This document shows positions 1-13,108 of a stretch of DNA of 64,000 nt, one piece after another. The position numbers and the translations under genes were made by a program. Each line of letters opens with the position of its first letter. Position 1 is the first letter of the stretch. The notes beneath the pieces were generated by a model. It was not told where the DNA came from, did no database searches, and saw only the letters and a program-made list of their open reading frames with translations. Source of the DNA: Azadirachta indica (Eukaryota > Streptophyta > Magnoliopsida > Sapindales > Meliaceae); NCBI GenBank assembly GCA_022749755.1, contig CM040453.1, positions 13,711,368-13,775,367 on the forward strand. Reading direction: 5' to 3'.

Positions 1-187
1 CTCACAATTTTTTATATATAATACGTGTCTTCTATCAATGGAACACTACACTGTACGTGGACACATGCATACACACATTGAAGCTTGCTCATACATGACT
101 CTGCACATTCATACTCAATTTCAACGCACACACACACGAGTCATTTGATGCTGGGATTTAAAGGGGCTAAGGGAGATGAAAGCTTAC

Positions 188-1523
188 TTGCATCAGAGAG
201 CAACTTTGAGGTATAGCCAGTCGAAGCGTGCTCTTTGATTAATCTTGGTGGAGTCTTTGTCATTGTCTTCTTGGAATTAGCTTTCCTGACAAGCAAGAAA
301 GCTAGCCCAACAAGGGCGATTCCTCCAACAATCCCTCCTGTTATGCTCAAAGCAAGAGCTGCTTTGGAAACTTTTTTCTGCTTCTTTTGCTGAGGTAAAA
401 CTCCCACTGCCAAAGCCTCATTCTGACAAAAGGATAGTGGGTGTTGATTTCCATTTTGAGTAGCTAGACAATTCCTAGCATACAGGACTACCCTGTTCTT
501 TGGACCGGAAAGTAGACAATTTGGCAATGGTCCACTCAATAGATTTGATGACAAGTCCACAAATTCAAGTTCTGCATTGCAAGAAAGATTGTCTGAGAGC
601 TTCCCAGTGAGTTTGTTGTCAGCAATGTTCAAATAAGTGATAGCAGGTAAAGATAAGAGTGATGTTGGAAAAGGTCCGATAAATCTATTAGATGAGAGAT
701 CTAGCCGCTGAAGCTGATAATAGGAGTTCAGTTCAGCAGGAATGGCAGACCTAAACTTGTTTTTGCTTAGTACCAGCGTAACCAATTTATTGCCAACTTG
801 AGGAAACTGAGGCCCGAAAGCATTATTTTCCAAGTCAAGCACTTGAAGGTACGTCAATCTGCTGAAATCAGGCACTTCTCCATAGAAGTGATTATTTGAA
901 AGTGCAAGAACTCTAAGATTGTCCAAGTTACCAAATGAATCTGGCAAAGTCTCATTGAACAGATTCTTCCTCAAACTCAGAACAGCCAAAACTGGGAAGG
1001 AACCCAACCAATCTGGTAGCCGACCAGCAAACATGTTTTCATCAAGTATGAGTGTTTGAAGACTAGTTAAAGAAGAAAGCTCTATAGGGATGGCACCGTA
1101 CAAAAAATTTGAACTCATATTAAGTATCTCTAGTGATGATAAACGTGAAATTTTACCCGGTAAGGGGCCCCATAGACCAAGAGAAACCAGTCTGAGGACT
1201 TTCAATTCTGGAAGCTTAACAAGGGTTGTCACAAAGGAATCTATGGAAAAGTTTAAAGGCAACATTGGAAGTCTCTTGTCGCCAACTATATGTAGCTGGG
1301 TTATGCTCTCTTCATAGCATACTACTGTCAAAGATGAGGTTGGTTCTGCATTGCAGAACTCTGTGGTGCTATTCCAGCTGCTTAAAACAGGGGGATTGTT
1401 TAAAAGCCCTTGAATCCTTAAAAGGGTCTGAGCCTGGGAAGACTGCAGTTGCTCTGACTGACCGATCTGGAACAAAACATAAACAAGAACCAAAAGTGCA
1501 GAATGTCTGAATGCTTCTGCCAT
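188..1523 (-). CDS. Probable inactive LRR receptor-like kinase, first coding exon (partial)
   Basis: Extracellular and membrane part of a leucine-rich-repeat receptor-like protein, closest by eye to the Arabidopsis At3g03770/At5g14210 group of probable inactive kinases. The reading frame opens at 1544, but I prefer the second Met (codon 1523-1521, MAEAF), because a hydrophobic signal peptide of about 20 residues follows directly. From that Met: LRRs of the LxxLxLxxNxxxGxxP type at about residues 85-350, a Cys-containing C-cap, one membrane segment at about 388-412, then a basic juxtamembrane stretch ending in KLLSDA. The exon ends at 188, where the minus strand reads A|GTAAGC; the frame runs on to a stop at 141, but that is intron. 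The kinase-like domain lies beyond the left edge, so loss of catalytic residues cannot be checked here. Plasma-membrane location is inferred. Confidence 0.88.
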
Positions 1524-2560
1524 CAGTGCATAGAAAATGAACACAAGGGAGAATCACAGAGGGATTATGGAAGTTTCAATAATCTTATGGGAGGTACAAA
1601 AGAAGATTCTCTATCTTCTCATTTGCTGAAGCTCATCTTCCCGAAACCAACAGTTCTGCAAACATGACCAGGTAGGAATAGCTTAAATAAATTACAGATA
1701 ATTCCAAACAGAAACTACATAATTTATCATTTAACAAAAGAGTACATCAAAGACTTCTCTATTTAGAGACAGAAAGAGGCTTCATTCAAAGAGCATAGGG
1801 AGCTTACCTCTTGAGAAAGTGCTGCTTGAACAAATCCAGCTAATCCAAGCGTTTTGCAACAGTATTTCCTTTTTCAGAACAATCTTATAAAGGACTGATA
1901 TACTTTTAAGCTCATTTAAGTCCACAAATTCACTCAATTATTCCTTTAGAAAGGTCATTTGTAACCAACTTAACACATAATTCTACCTTCACAATGAAGT
2001 AATTCGCTGCTAACCTCACAGAGGAATCCCCAAACACAAAAAAACAGAACTTCTACAGAAACTCAAACCCAATTCAGATTACAATTCACGCTTTTCACCA
2101 CTGTGAACCAAAAAAAGCAACCCACTTCAGTTCTTCAAAAAAAGGAAAAATCTTAAATCAAAGTCTAATGATTTCTTGAGCACCCACTTCCTGAAAACTG
2201 CAAAAATTTACCACCATACGGTAAACCTGTACAAGGACAAACCTCTGAATCCCACTGACACATAAGTGGGTTTTTTTCAGTTGCTTTTTACAAGCGAAGA
2301 CAATTTAGAGACACGGGCTCATCAGAAACTTGCAATAGCCGAAGACTTTTGCTCACACACAGTGATTTAACATATTCCACAAGCGGACATTTCTCTCACC
2401 CTGTCACTCTTTTTCCTTAACTCTGTAATTATGATAACAATATCAATGGTTTCTTCATAACAAAACCAGTAAATCTTCCTGATTGTTTCTTCTGCTTTCT
2501 AAGAAGTTCAAAGAGATGAAAAAGAGAAAGGCAAAAGCAAGATTCTGACAGAAGATAGAT
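1524..2560 (-). other. Spliced 5' leader of the LRR receptor-like gene
   Basis: An acceptor (minus strand TTTGCAG, AG at 1657-1656) starts a leader exon at 1655 that runs into the start codon. A matching donor (AAGAG|GTAAGC, intron from 1807) ends an upstream non-coding exon at 1808. A leader intron of about 150 bases is therefore likely; leader introns are common in this family. The transcription start is not defined. The stretch 1810-2560 is moderately AT-rich, without long frames, and probably holds leader plus proximal promoter. Confidence 0.5.
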
Positions 2561-2599
2561 AGAACCCTTTATTCCTCTCTGACAACGCTTTGTTGCTTT

Positions 2600-5500
2600 C
2601 TTGTTGCATGAAACAAATATTTAGTTAATTCTTCTTATGTTTGGAAATAATAAATTATATTTTCTAATAAATTCTATATGAACAGAACCAGACCGTAATG
2701 TAGTGTAAGCTTTCACTTTCTGCTTCTGGTAAACTTTGGCTTTCCCTGGTCTGGTCCTGTCGCTTTGAAAATGTGGGCGCCACTTTTATCGTCTGTTGCT
2801 TTTGGCGCCTTTCTTTCTCTGAATCCAACAGTTTACTGTTGGCTTTCATTTTTAGTTGAATAATTAAGATTTGGTTTATTACATTTGATTTCAGGTTAGA
2901 TTTGGGTTTCTACAACTCGATATCACGTTGGATTTGAGTTTTTATTCATTTCATTTTAAGTTAGTGATAACATCAACCCTTTACTAGGAAAATGCTTGCA
3001 TTATTTAGATAATATTTATAATTGAAGTGTTGCGGTCACAACTGTTTCATCACTTTTACACAGTTGATATTTATAACATTTAATAATTTATTTATTTAGT
3101 GAATAAAAAATATTTAATAATTTTATTTTACAATAACTATAAATCTAGGTTATAAAGCTTAAATTCCAAACGCATCTAATAATTGGGCTATTTTTTTATT
3201 TTAAAAAAAATGTGTGCACTTTATGAACATTAAAATTTGATGTCACAAATATGTTATATATACATATAGAAAATGGATGAACATATTTGCATGATAATTA
3301 ATGTAAATATTAAATTTAATTTTAATTATTAAAAATTTATAAATCTAACTGTTTATAAATAAATATAAATATATGTGTAAAAATATAGGGTTATTAATTT
3401 CTCTCCTTGTATACATACATTTAAACATTTGAAAATTGGAAACATGAGAGCATAGGTTGCGGCCAAGCCTTGTAGCATGCCTTTAATCTACTTATCAATT
3501 ATTGTCAATAATGTTGGACTTCATAAATTATAAATAATATGTAATAAATAATAAATCTTTCCTTGGAATGAAGCAATTGAATAGTAATACAATAATAGTA
3601 ATAATAATAATATCGTGACCATGAAAGTAGTTGAGCTTGAGGATGATGATATATCTTAACTAGAGTTTAATCATCCTACAAAAAAGAATTCATCTTATAT
3701 ATTTTTAAATTATAATTGACACATAATTGTTAATCAGATTCTACTTGTCTCAAGATTGAAAAGAAATTTAATTTATATTTAAAGAATATAATTAAAAGTT
3801 ATTTATATATATATATATATATACACACATGTTACAAGGCAAGACATAGTTGTTACATTTGAAATGTTAAATTGTTTAACATGAAATTTAGTAGTCAATT
3901 TAAAGCAGAGATAACTCTTAAATTGTGTTGAAAATTTTTATTTTTTGTGAATATATTATTTTTGTTGATAATATTGTGTGAAAATGTTTTATTTATTTAT
4001 TTATTATCTCTTTTTAATAAATAATCAGAGAAAACGTAATAAAGTTGAAGAAGTTGTTGAGGAGTGCCTTAATTTGATGACAAAGTTAAAATAAAATCAC
4101 AGTTTTAAAGTAAAGTATGTTTGGTAATGCTTATTTTTTACTTAATTTCTAAAATTAAAATAAAAAAATATTTAATAAACATCAATTTTTTTTTGCAATT
4201 TACCGATTTTTTATTAATATTTAACATTATATAATTTCGTTAAACAATTATTGTCACTTCAAAATCTGAGGTATTTACTTCAAAATTAAGTTGATGTTGA
4301 TTCAACAATTGAGGTTCATTAATCACCCACCTCATCTACCCAACTAAAAACAAATTAAGTGAATAAACAATTTTATTTATTAAGAAAAAGATAATTTTAA
4401 AAAATAGAATAATCTTGGAAAAAGTTCTGGGAAAATTGCAAGTGGGATGGTGAAGATTGTCTGAATTCTGAAATTCACAGTTGGCTACTTGGCTTTCATT
4501 TCATGGTATCCAGCCTGTCTCTTTTGTTAGTGAAATCTCAAATCTAAGTATTTGTAATAATTTTATTTCCATTTAATTAAAAAAAAAAGAAAATATTTTT
4601 TAAAAAAAAAAAATCTTCCTAATGAGATTTGGAACCCATTACAATAATATTGTTTATTTGTCATTAATCAATAAGGTTAAGATTAATACATCCAAAGCCC
4701 CTCAATTAATTTCTTCACGTAGCAATTTAATTTCGCTTTTCTGTCGGTGGGATGTTAGCTAATTTCACTTGACCCCTTTATTTTTATTAAATATAAATAT
4801 AGCTTCCGTGTTTTAGTAAGTTATCAATCCGCCCCCACAATTATTTCGCCATGCCATTAAAATAATTGTTAACTGTAGTTGACCAGCGTCACTATATTTA
4901 TGTTCGTAATATTTTGAATTGTGTAATATTTTTTATTTTATTTATAATATAATCTAATTTTGTATTAGTTATTAGAAAAAGAAAATTATTAGTCATTTTA
5001 TTGTGAGCGATTGTTGACCATTGTTATTTGAAATCTTTAGTAAATTGATTTACTATCGTATAAATACTAGAGGTGATAATTCAATTAAATAAATTTTATT
5101 TTTCCCTTGTCATTAGTGGTTATAATAAAATTTTTAATTAAAATGAATTCGATTTATATGCTAATCGTGCCAAAAGTTATAAATACAAATAAAATCATTT
5201 ATTAAATAGATGACACGAATATAATTTATTTACATACAATTAATAAATGGATAAATTATTCATGCGAGGATAAAATTTGTTTAGATATGATTATTCGTTT
5301 AGATAAAATTAAATAAAATTATTTCAAATTTTTGTTTTATATATTTTGGTATTTTCCTTACATTTACATATTAAGTTTGTTTAGATGCTTAGATTTGGTT
5401 ATGTTAATATAAACATTCTTTTATTTTAAATATTTTATAAATATAATAATAATTTTAAACAAATTGTATATGTGTTTCCAATTAATCAATGGGTTAGGAA

Positions 5501-7990
5501 TATCCAATATAAATACAATACAATTATTAAATAAGTAACATGAATACGAAATGATTATTATTCGTGTTAATTTTTTCAAGTTCGAAGTTGTTTAATAGCA
5601 TCAAATTTGCATCGATTAATCATGTAATGACCCAAATTGTCACCCTCAATAAATAATATATGTGTTTGAACTTCTCTTAACTAACAAAAAAAGTTAAAAA
5701 AATTATGCTATTTCTCAATAGAAAAGGGGAGTGAAATGAAAATTAAACTTCTTTTTGTTCTTTTAAGGTGTCCCTAACTTGCAACAGCAAAGCTCAACAG
5801 GAGAAAGCAATTTGAAGGTGTTGGGTAAGAATTGGAAGCATATAAGCATTTGTTGACCCACTTTAATCAAAATTTAAGAAGTGACAAGAAAGCAAGAAAA
5901 CAAGCAGAAGCTCAGCATGAAATTGAGTGCTTTATTATAGCAATGTAAAGGTAGTGCTGGTGGGGTGCCCTGTACAATATACATCACAATCCACTTTTCT
6001 CTTCTTTTCTTTTCTTTTCTTTTCTTTTCTTTTGCTTTCTTTCACTTTCTTTCACTTTCAAAGATAAATAATAATAATAATAATAATAATAATAGTCATT
6101 CCTAGAATATTCAAAAGTTCAAACCCCCATTAATAATAGAAAATTCATTGTAGAAGATCTTAACAAAAGATAGCCAAAGAGTATTTCATTGTATATGGCC
6201 ATATATTTTGCTGACTTTTAGTTTAGGATGAGATGTCAATTGGGTCTCATTTTTTAGGTTAGGTTGTATACATCTTCAATTTAATATATGATGGAATCAT
6301 GTGAAACGTTCTATAATTAAATAAATCAATAATTATGTCCTAATTAGAATTGATTAATATATATTACCAAATTACCAAGATTATAAGTGAATAAAAAAGT
6401 GAATGGCTTACTAATGAATGGTTAAGCAAATGAACATTATTATTGGTTGTATATTTGCTCATCATAGGAATAAACAAATAATTGGGTTTCACATATTATA
6501 ATTCTCAACAATTATGTTCTCTTTGATTGCAAAAGGACAATGATCAAATAACGAAGGATGTATATTATTGCATGTGTTAAGGTTATGTTTACAATGACAA
6601 AGATTGTTGGCATTATTGTTGCAATAATGGAGTACTGCAACTCTTACACTAGTCCTTAGTAGTAGTATGCAGGAATAATGCACCCTTTATTGTTAAATTG
6701 GAGAGACCTAATTCTCAATTTAATATCAAGAATATTGACACAATTGCTTCAAGTACAGTGATATCGTGGGCTCTCTCAGAATATGAAGAAATAACAAGGC
6801 TTGAGATTTGTAGTTCTCAGGACTAGAATACCTAGACACTTGTGTTAAAGACAAGATAGTTGAAATATTTAATATTCATTCATAAGAATGAATATTATTT
6901 AGGATAAAAAAATTTTTGTCCAAAAAAATTTAATTTGATACCTTTATTAATGTTAGTGCTTTTAAAAATACCTTTAAAAGTCATAATTTATTAAAAATGG
7001 TAATTATATCTCTAATGTTAATAATAATTATTTGAAGAAAATAAGAAATAAATTTCTAAAATTTAAGAAAATATAATATATTTATGAAAAATGTATTAAT
7101 TAAATAAATAACAATATTATTTTAATAATTTATTAATAAATTAATTTTATTATAATTATTTGTAAGAAATTAAATAAAAAAAAAATATAGATAAATATTA
7201 ATTTACTAATAAAATATAGATTTATAAATTTATTTATTTTACAGCATATTTATAATTATATTGTAATTTAAATAATATATATTTGTAATATATTAATAAA
7301 TATTTATATTATGAAATGTATCATAAAATAATAATAATATTTATATATTTTACATAAATATATTATATTATATTTTTTTAATTTTAAAATTTTATTTGTT
7401 ATTTTTTTAAGTAATTATTATTATATAAAAATATAGTTATCATTTTATAATAAATTAAAAATTTAAAATTATCAAAACTAATAAGAGTATTAACTCAAAT
7501 CTTTAGAACTAAAAAATACTTAACCATATTATTTATCATTTCATCCGATTATGTGACAATTATTAATTAAAAAATTCCTCATTTTCATAATTTAATTACA
7601 CCCCCACAATTCTAACTGAATCATGTGCATGCAGCATTAATTTTTTCAATTAATCATCGAAGTCAAATTCCAAATTTGAAATCTTTACTGAATTCTAGAG
7701 GATCAAGAAATTGTCATTTTTTTCTCAAGGACATGCACATCGAATGAAATTTTTTAAAGTCTTAAATTATTTATTATCGAGGCCCAGTCCAACAATGGAA
7801 GCAGTATTTTGACCCAAAATAAACAGTAGAAGAAATGAAATTTTACTATAAACATATTAAAACTAAACACACCTCCAGCACACCCAAAAACCCGAAAAAA
7901 AAAAAAGTATTGTAATAATATAAATACAGAAACCATTGACTATGAAACAAGAGAAGATGTAAATATATATATATATTGAAACTTTTTGAA
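2600..7990. other. AT-rich intergenic region, no gene seen
   Basis: About 5.4 kb between the LRR gene and the 3' end of the cysteine oxidase gene. No frame in it resembles a known protein. It is very AT-rich, with homopolymer runs and a short TA repeat near 3800-3825. No RNA gene or complete transposon could be recognised. The short frame at 2664-2849 lies next to the LRR gene promoter and has no recognisable features. Confidence 0.6.
6004..6094. repeat. Microsatellites (CTTTT)6 and (TAA)n
   Basis: Six CTTTT units occupy 6004-6033. They are followed by a degraded CTTTC/ACTTTC tract, and then by a TAA run of about ten units at 6065-6094. They lie in intergenic DNA and are likely length-polymorphic. 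Confidence 0.9.
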
Positions 7991-8018
7991 CATGGGATTG
8001 GACTGTAGTTTATAGTAA

Positions 8019-9957
8019 CTAGCATTCAACTATCTGTGGACCTAAGTATTCGATTTCATCCATCTGTGAGTTCTCTGGCATTTCAATCTCTTCCAACCAC
8101 CTACAACTTTCGCCATCATCCTCTTTTCTCTCTGAATTAGTTCCTCCATCTGCATTGCATTCGTAAAGTTAGTGTGTTTAATTAGATAACTGCAATATGA
8201 TCGTGTTTATATGCATAATTGTGAAGGGAGGGAGGGACGGAGGGAGGGATGATTTTTTGTTCGCTTACTTGGAAGTGTACTACTGGAGAGTGTTAGCTCC
8301 CTGTAGTATGAGCAGTCTCGACCATCCTCTTTAGAATAGGGAGGGCCGAGCACATCGAGTACAGCACATGTTGTGATGGCTGTGAATTCATGAATGTTGC
8401 CTCCTGTTGTTGGATATAGTACAGAAGTGTTGCAAGGTGCCGTGAAATCACTGTCTGATACCAACTTTGCCAATTTAGCTGCAAAACGACATCTCCTTGT
8501 GTCAAAAATGATGCTCGTACTACGATTCAAGGTCGAGTATTCTATGTGTACGTATGTGCATGTGTGTGCATGTGTGTGCATGTTCGTTAAATAGGAAGGA
8601 AATAAGAGAAACTTACATTGTTCGGATGGTGGAGAAACGTTTAAATCGACATGTCCAACCCAATCAAATGATTTTATATGCATTGTTCCGAGCAAGAGCT
8701 TGCTGAAAACAGTCATTTCAGGATGGTTGTGTAGGGGGATCGCAGCAGTTGGAGGAAGAAAGAAAAGGCATAACTACGCAAAAGAGAGTGTTAATTAATT
8801 TGATAAAATAATGTTCATGTGCAACATACTTATAAAGGAAATTCATTAATGTCTAAGAACTTGGTAGGCTTACCGAAAAGTTTTTGCACTTGTATATGGT
8901 AGTGGATGTGACAATTGGAATTCTATCTGTAGCATTGAAGAACTGCAGCTTACTGCTCAACCCAACATCCTCTGGTTTCATATTATCTGCAGCATGATAT
9001 ATGAAAAAGCTTGTTAGGGGCCAAAAGGCAAAGAATTTATTATCTTATTGTCATGATGCAAATATTTTTGGTTTTGCATTGAATAGTTGCAATAATATTT
9101 ACAATCATTACTGAGTTGGATTCCATATACAGAGTTGAGTTATAAAAAGTGTTAAACTAATTAGTTAGCAAAGTGACCTTGGCTATCCACTAGAAGACAC
9201 CATCTGTCAGGATGAAATCTGGATTCATCTCGAAGCAATTCTTTTTTTTTTTTTTTGGTTTTTATCGCTTTATTTATTTATTTTTTCCATAAATGCACTC
9301 TCCTGTAGGTATCCATTGGCGTTGTTTGAAAAGCTAAAAGCTACAATGAATATGTATTGGACATGACAGCATCCACCTAGATTCATTGTAGCCACCACAT
9401 CAATGAAAATCCATTTGCTGGAAAGAAGTATTAATTTCAATAGACAAACCCATACTGTTAAATTGCCTAAAACAAGTAAAATCACTTCTCAAGAAAGTGC
9501 TTATTCTCTTATCTAACGACAACTGGATGGATCCAAATAAACCATTTTACCGAATGTCAATGGTTGACTTTAAACTTCATACAGGAGATCATTAAAATAG
9601 CTTATATATGCATGGGATGCTGGTAATCCAAATTTAACTATACATACATGCAGATGCAACGAAGGTACAATGTAACTCAAATAAAAATGGGAATTGATCA
9701 ACAAAAGGGATTGAATTAGAAAACTTACCAAGAATTCTACACAGCTTTTGCACATCAGAGGGAGAAGGAACAGTTCCAGGGCCTCTGAACACGTTTCTGC
9801 AAGAGAGAAACAATTCTTGCAGCACCGTGGGAACTTTTGGTGCATGTGATCTGCGTTTGCATCTGTTCTTCCTTTTTATAATCTTGTGAGCGTATCCAAC
9901 TTTCTTAACGTGCTCAACTCCATCTCTTCTCTGCTCAACCAAACCAGCAGCCTCCAT
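8019..9957 (-). CDS. PCO: Plant cysteine oxidase (N-terminal cysteine thiol dioxygenase)
   Basis: Non-heme iron dioxygenase. In plants this family oxidises the N-terminal Cys of group VII ERF factors and VRN2 with O2, feeding them into the Arg/N-degron route, and so acts as an oxygen sensor. Exons on the minus strand: 9957-9729, 8986-8874, 8773-8617, 8478-8269, 8149-8019; 840 nt, 279 aa, all phases close. An in-frame ATG two codons upstream (9963) could also be used. Visible features: a basic, probably nuclear-targeting stretch at residues 25-38; the family block KVPTVLQELF at 41-50; the cupin motif LHNHPEMTVFSKLLLGTMHI with His129 and His131; and His196 in GGNIHEF as third iron ligand. The C-terminus EYLGPQIVEC and the basic N-terminus suggest the PCO1/PCO2 subgroup, whose members are themselves hypoxia-induced. 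The promoter agrees with that (see 10219-10246). The symbol is given at family level; the paralogue number is uncertain. Confidence 0.95.
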
Positions 9958-10218
9958 CGTCATAATTATATCTTTCTCTCTCTTTCCAAGCTCTAAAATC
10001 GGCTTCAGAATATCCAAAGAACAATAAAAACAAACTAAAACCAAAACGAAAATCCCCAGAAAGAAAAAATCGAAATTTTATTGAGTTTGTGCGATGAAAA
10101 TGATAGATGGACAAGATTTGAGACTCGAATAATTGGTATGTGTTATGGTGCAGTGTAGAAAAACGTACAGTAGGAGTTGGTGATAATAAAGGAAACTGTA
10201 GGGGGAGATGGAGATATT

Positions 10219-10246
10219 AATATATAAAAGAAGCAAAACCAGGGGC
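10219..10246 (-). promoter_or_regulatory. TATA box and hypoxia-responsive promoter element of the PCO gene
   Basis: On the minus strand a TATA box (TATATATT, 10226-10219) lies about 260 bases upstream of the start codon. Nine bases further upstream, on the plus strand at 10236-10246, is AAACCAGGGGC. This fits the published HRPE consensus for ERF-VII binding, AAACCA followed by three G/C and then GC, as I recall it. A one-mismatch copy (AAACCAGGGTC, minus strand) is at 10409-10399. Motif presence is seen directly; function is inferred from the family, since PCO1/2 are known ERF-VII targets. Confidence 0.65.
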
Positions 10247-10439
10247 CATTTAGAACAGAAAGTGTTTTTGTTTTGAGAAAACAACCTTAAGAAGCAAACG
10301 AAAAACAAAAACAAATGAAAAGCAAAAGCAGTTTTATTTGTTTTGCAATTCCCGCCCCCAAGTTTGTGTATTGAAAGTTGAAACTGCTTACAATCTGCGA
10401 CCCTGGTTTTCCAACATGGGGCAGGCAACACTGTGAATT

Positions 10440-13000
10440 GACAATATTACCCTCTCGTTTTCTGTTGGCAACTTGGCAGGATTTGCCTTTATTTACTGTT
10501 TTTCTACTTTTAATTTTTTCTTTTTTTTTTGGGAAAAATATAATTAAAAAGAAATAAATTTTAACATTCCTTAACACGTGATTTAATTAGTAACGTTGAT
10601 ATTTATTTATTGTTCAAAACATTTTTAAAATTAATTATTTTATTCCATTAAAATATCCGAGTGAAGCTAAGGAATTAATAAATAATGGGGACCACGTTGA
10701 AATTTTGTTTAAAAATTAAATTTGAGTAATTAATTATTAACAAAATTATTTTTGTTAAAATTTTAATTTAATTCACAGTTCATTTATTTGATACATAAAC
10801 ACGTCTTGATACATCATTTGTTTGGAGATTAGTTATTAGAATTTCGAATCAGAGATATAATATGATCATTTCATTATTGGTCAAAGACACGTAAACATGA
10901 ACAAAATACAAAATTCAATTTAAATTTTACTAAAATTCCAAAACATGCCTAACAATAATTTTTATTTTTAGAATTTAATGTGACCTAACACAAATAATAA
11001 TATAAACTAGTAGGTTGTTACTAAAATATCTTAAATCTGATTGAGACATTAGAGTTAAAATTGAAAAATAATAATAAAAAAATTTTAATTTCAAATCAAT
11101 TTTGATATTAAAATTCTGTGAGTTTGATTTAATATCACGTCTGAGAGCATGTTACAATCAAGCGAAAGACATGCACAATGTAAACAGAAAAAGTTAGTCA
11201 TACTAAAAAGGATTAGATTATAATTTCCTTAATCATATTGACTTTTCCTATTACTTGTACCTCTTCTGATTAAGTTGAAGCAGGCTTGGAATTAGTTGTC
11301 AGATGTGAACATCTATCCGTATCCCATCTGTCTGTCTTTTTATTGGTAACCACTCAACTTGGACCCCACATTCAGTAGCTGACGTGGACTCCAAGGGAGG
11401 AAAGTTAACGGTCCTGATCCATCTTCACAACCAGCAATGTACGTGCCGTAATCTCCCATACTGGATTCTTCTTCAAATTATTTTAAAAAAAGAATTTATT
11501 AAAATTGGGAAGGGGGTGGGGTGGGAAGATAAGGGGTAATTTGGACATTACGTAAACAAAGGATATGGATAGATCGGCTAGTGCGTTCACGTGGCATTCA
11601 CATGCGGGTGGCCGGTTTGCCTCAGAGGTGAAGGATCACGCACGTGTCAATGCTGAATTGCACGGGTCTCGGCTTAACGCAATGCCGTATGGTTTGAAGG
11701 AAAAAGGATTATTTTATTTATTACTTATTTTCTGTTGGTAAAGATTTTTATTTTAACTCCGCAGGGCGGTTTCAATGTCCTTTTCTTTTTATCTCTTCTT
11801 CTTCTTCTTCTTATTATTATTTTTAACGGTGTTTCAGTGGTCTGTAGATAGGGAGGAGATCACAGTATTTGTGTAAAACCAAAACTGTCGAGTGTCTTAC
11901 CTTGAAACTTTATAACATCGTGTTGGTGCTGGAGACACGAATCGCTAGTGGGATTGCTTGAGATTTGCTTTGGAATCCACGTATAAGATTTTTATTTTTT
12001 ATAAATCTCCTAACTGGGAATCCATGTGGTTGAGATTTCTTCGCCTGAGGGTTTATTTTTTCCTAGGATATTTATACCGGTGGCGGTGGTTGAAAATCTA
12101 ATTCAAGCGTCAATATAGTAATTATTTGAATTCCCAGAAACACTTTTATTGCAACGTTAAAGATGATACTTGGTTACGTTTACCCAAACAAAATTATATT
12201 TTCAATAACTAAAAAATAAAAAAAGAAAAAGCTCTATGTTTTCTCAACTATTTTGACAAATAAGTTTTGAATATCTAGTATAACTTTATCTCCAAAACAA
12301 TTATTTTGTTTATTTCAAAAAATATATTTTCAAATATACTTTCGTTGATTTTAAATACTGACTTCTTTAATTGATTTTTCTGAAGATAGTAATAAAAAAA
12401 AAATCAAGCGTAAGAAAAATAGAATCATTGATTTATTTATTTAATCCAAACTTTCATTTACATCAAGCTTTTCAAATTTTTGTTGAAAAATTAAGTAGAT
12501 GGAAAAAACCATTTAAAACAAGAATTGAAAAAACAATTTGTTTTTTTTCTTTCTTAAGCAAATTCACATGAAAGGTTATTTTTTTACTTCAAGGAACCTT
12601 CTCGGATAGACGTACCAAACATCCTTATAGAACCATTTTCCAAATATATTATTGTTACGCATGCTTTAGCCTTAAAAGCATCCAAAATTCTGTTTTACGA
12701 AATCATCTTTTTTTAAGGATGACGCAGTACAGGCCCTTTTATAAACTACAATTCAACCACAAAAATTCATCCTAAACCGTCCATACCCACTCTGTTGTAT
12801 TTTAACGACAGTAACCAAATGCAGACATTTTCCTTGGAATCTTCCAGCTCTGTATGGTACGTTATCATTTGCCAAACTACAAATACCAAATGACGACTAG
12901 CTAATTTCATTCATTTCTTTCTAAACAAGTTCGAGAAAATTGCGAAGAACCTTCCCTACACGTCAATCATGTGAGAGTCGGTTTCTTCTCAAAGATTGCC
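10440..13000. other. Intergenic region between PCO promoter and membrin 3' end
   Basis: No protein-coding frame is recognisable. At 11,340-11,960 there is a stretch less AT-rich than its surroundings, with G-box/ABRE cores CACGTGGC (11588-11595), CACGTGTC (11641-11648) and GACGTGG (11381-11387), a TCT repeat near 11,795-11,812 and a G-rich patch near 11,510. The rest is AT-rich. The last few hundred bases probably include the membrin 3' UTR. Confidence 0.55.
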
Positions 13001-13108
13001 TTATAGATCCTCATTTACCCGCTTACAGGTATACAGATCAAGAACAAAATGTGATCGTTACAAATTATGCAGGTGAAATTCTATGTGCAGTTAAATGTGA
13101 AGAGCAGA

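Noticed and set aside
141..187. Continuation of the LRR frame to a stop at 141
   Set aside because: The donor A|GTAAGC at 188/187 matches the conserved exon end before the kinase-like domain; the extra residues look like intron read-through.
6868..7520. Possible transposon in very AT-rich block
   Set aside because: No inverted ends or target duplication could be found by eye; the apparent symmetry comes from A/T runs.
9634..9728. Continuation of the PCO exon 1 frame to a stop at 9634
   Set aside because: A good donor (TTG|GTAAGT) ends the exon at 9729 and the next exon restores the conserved KPEDVGL block; the continuation is intron.
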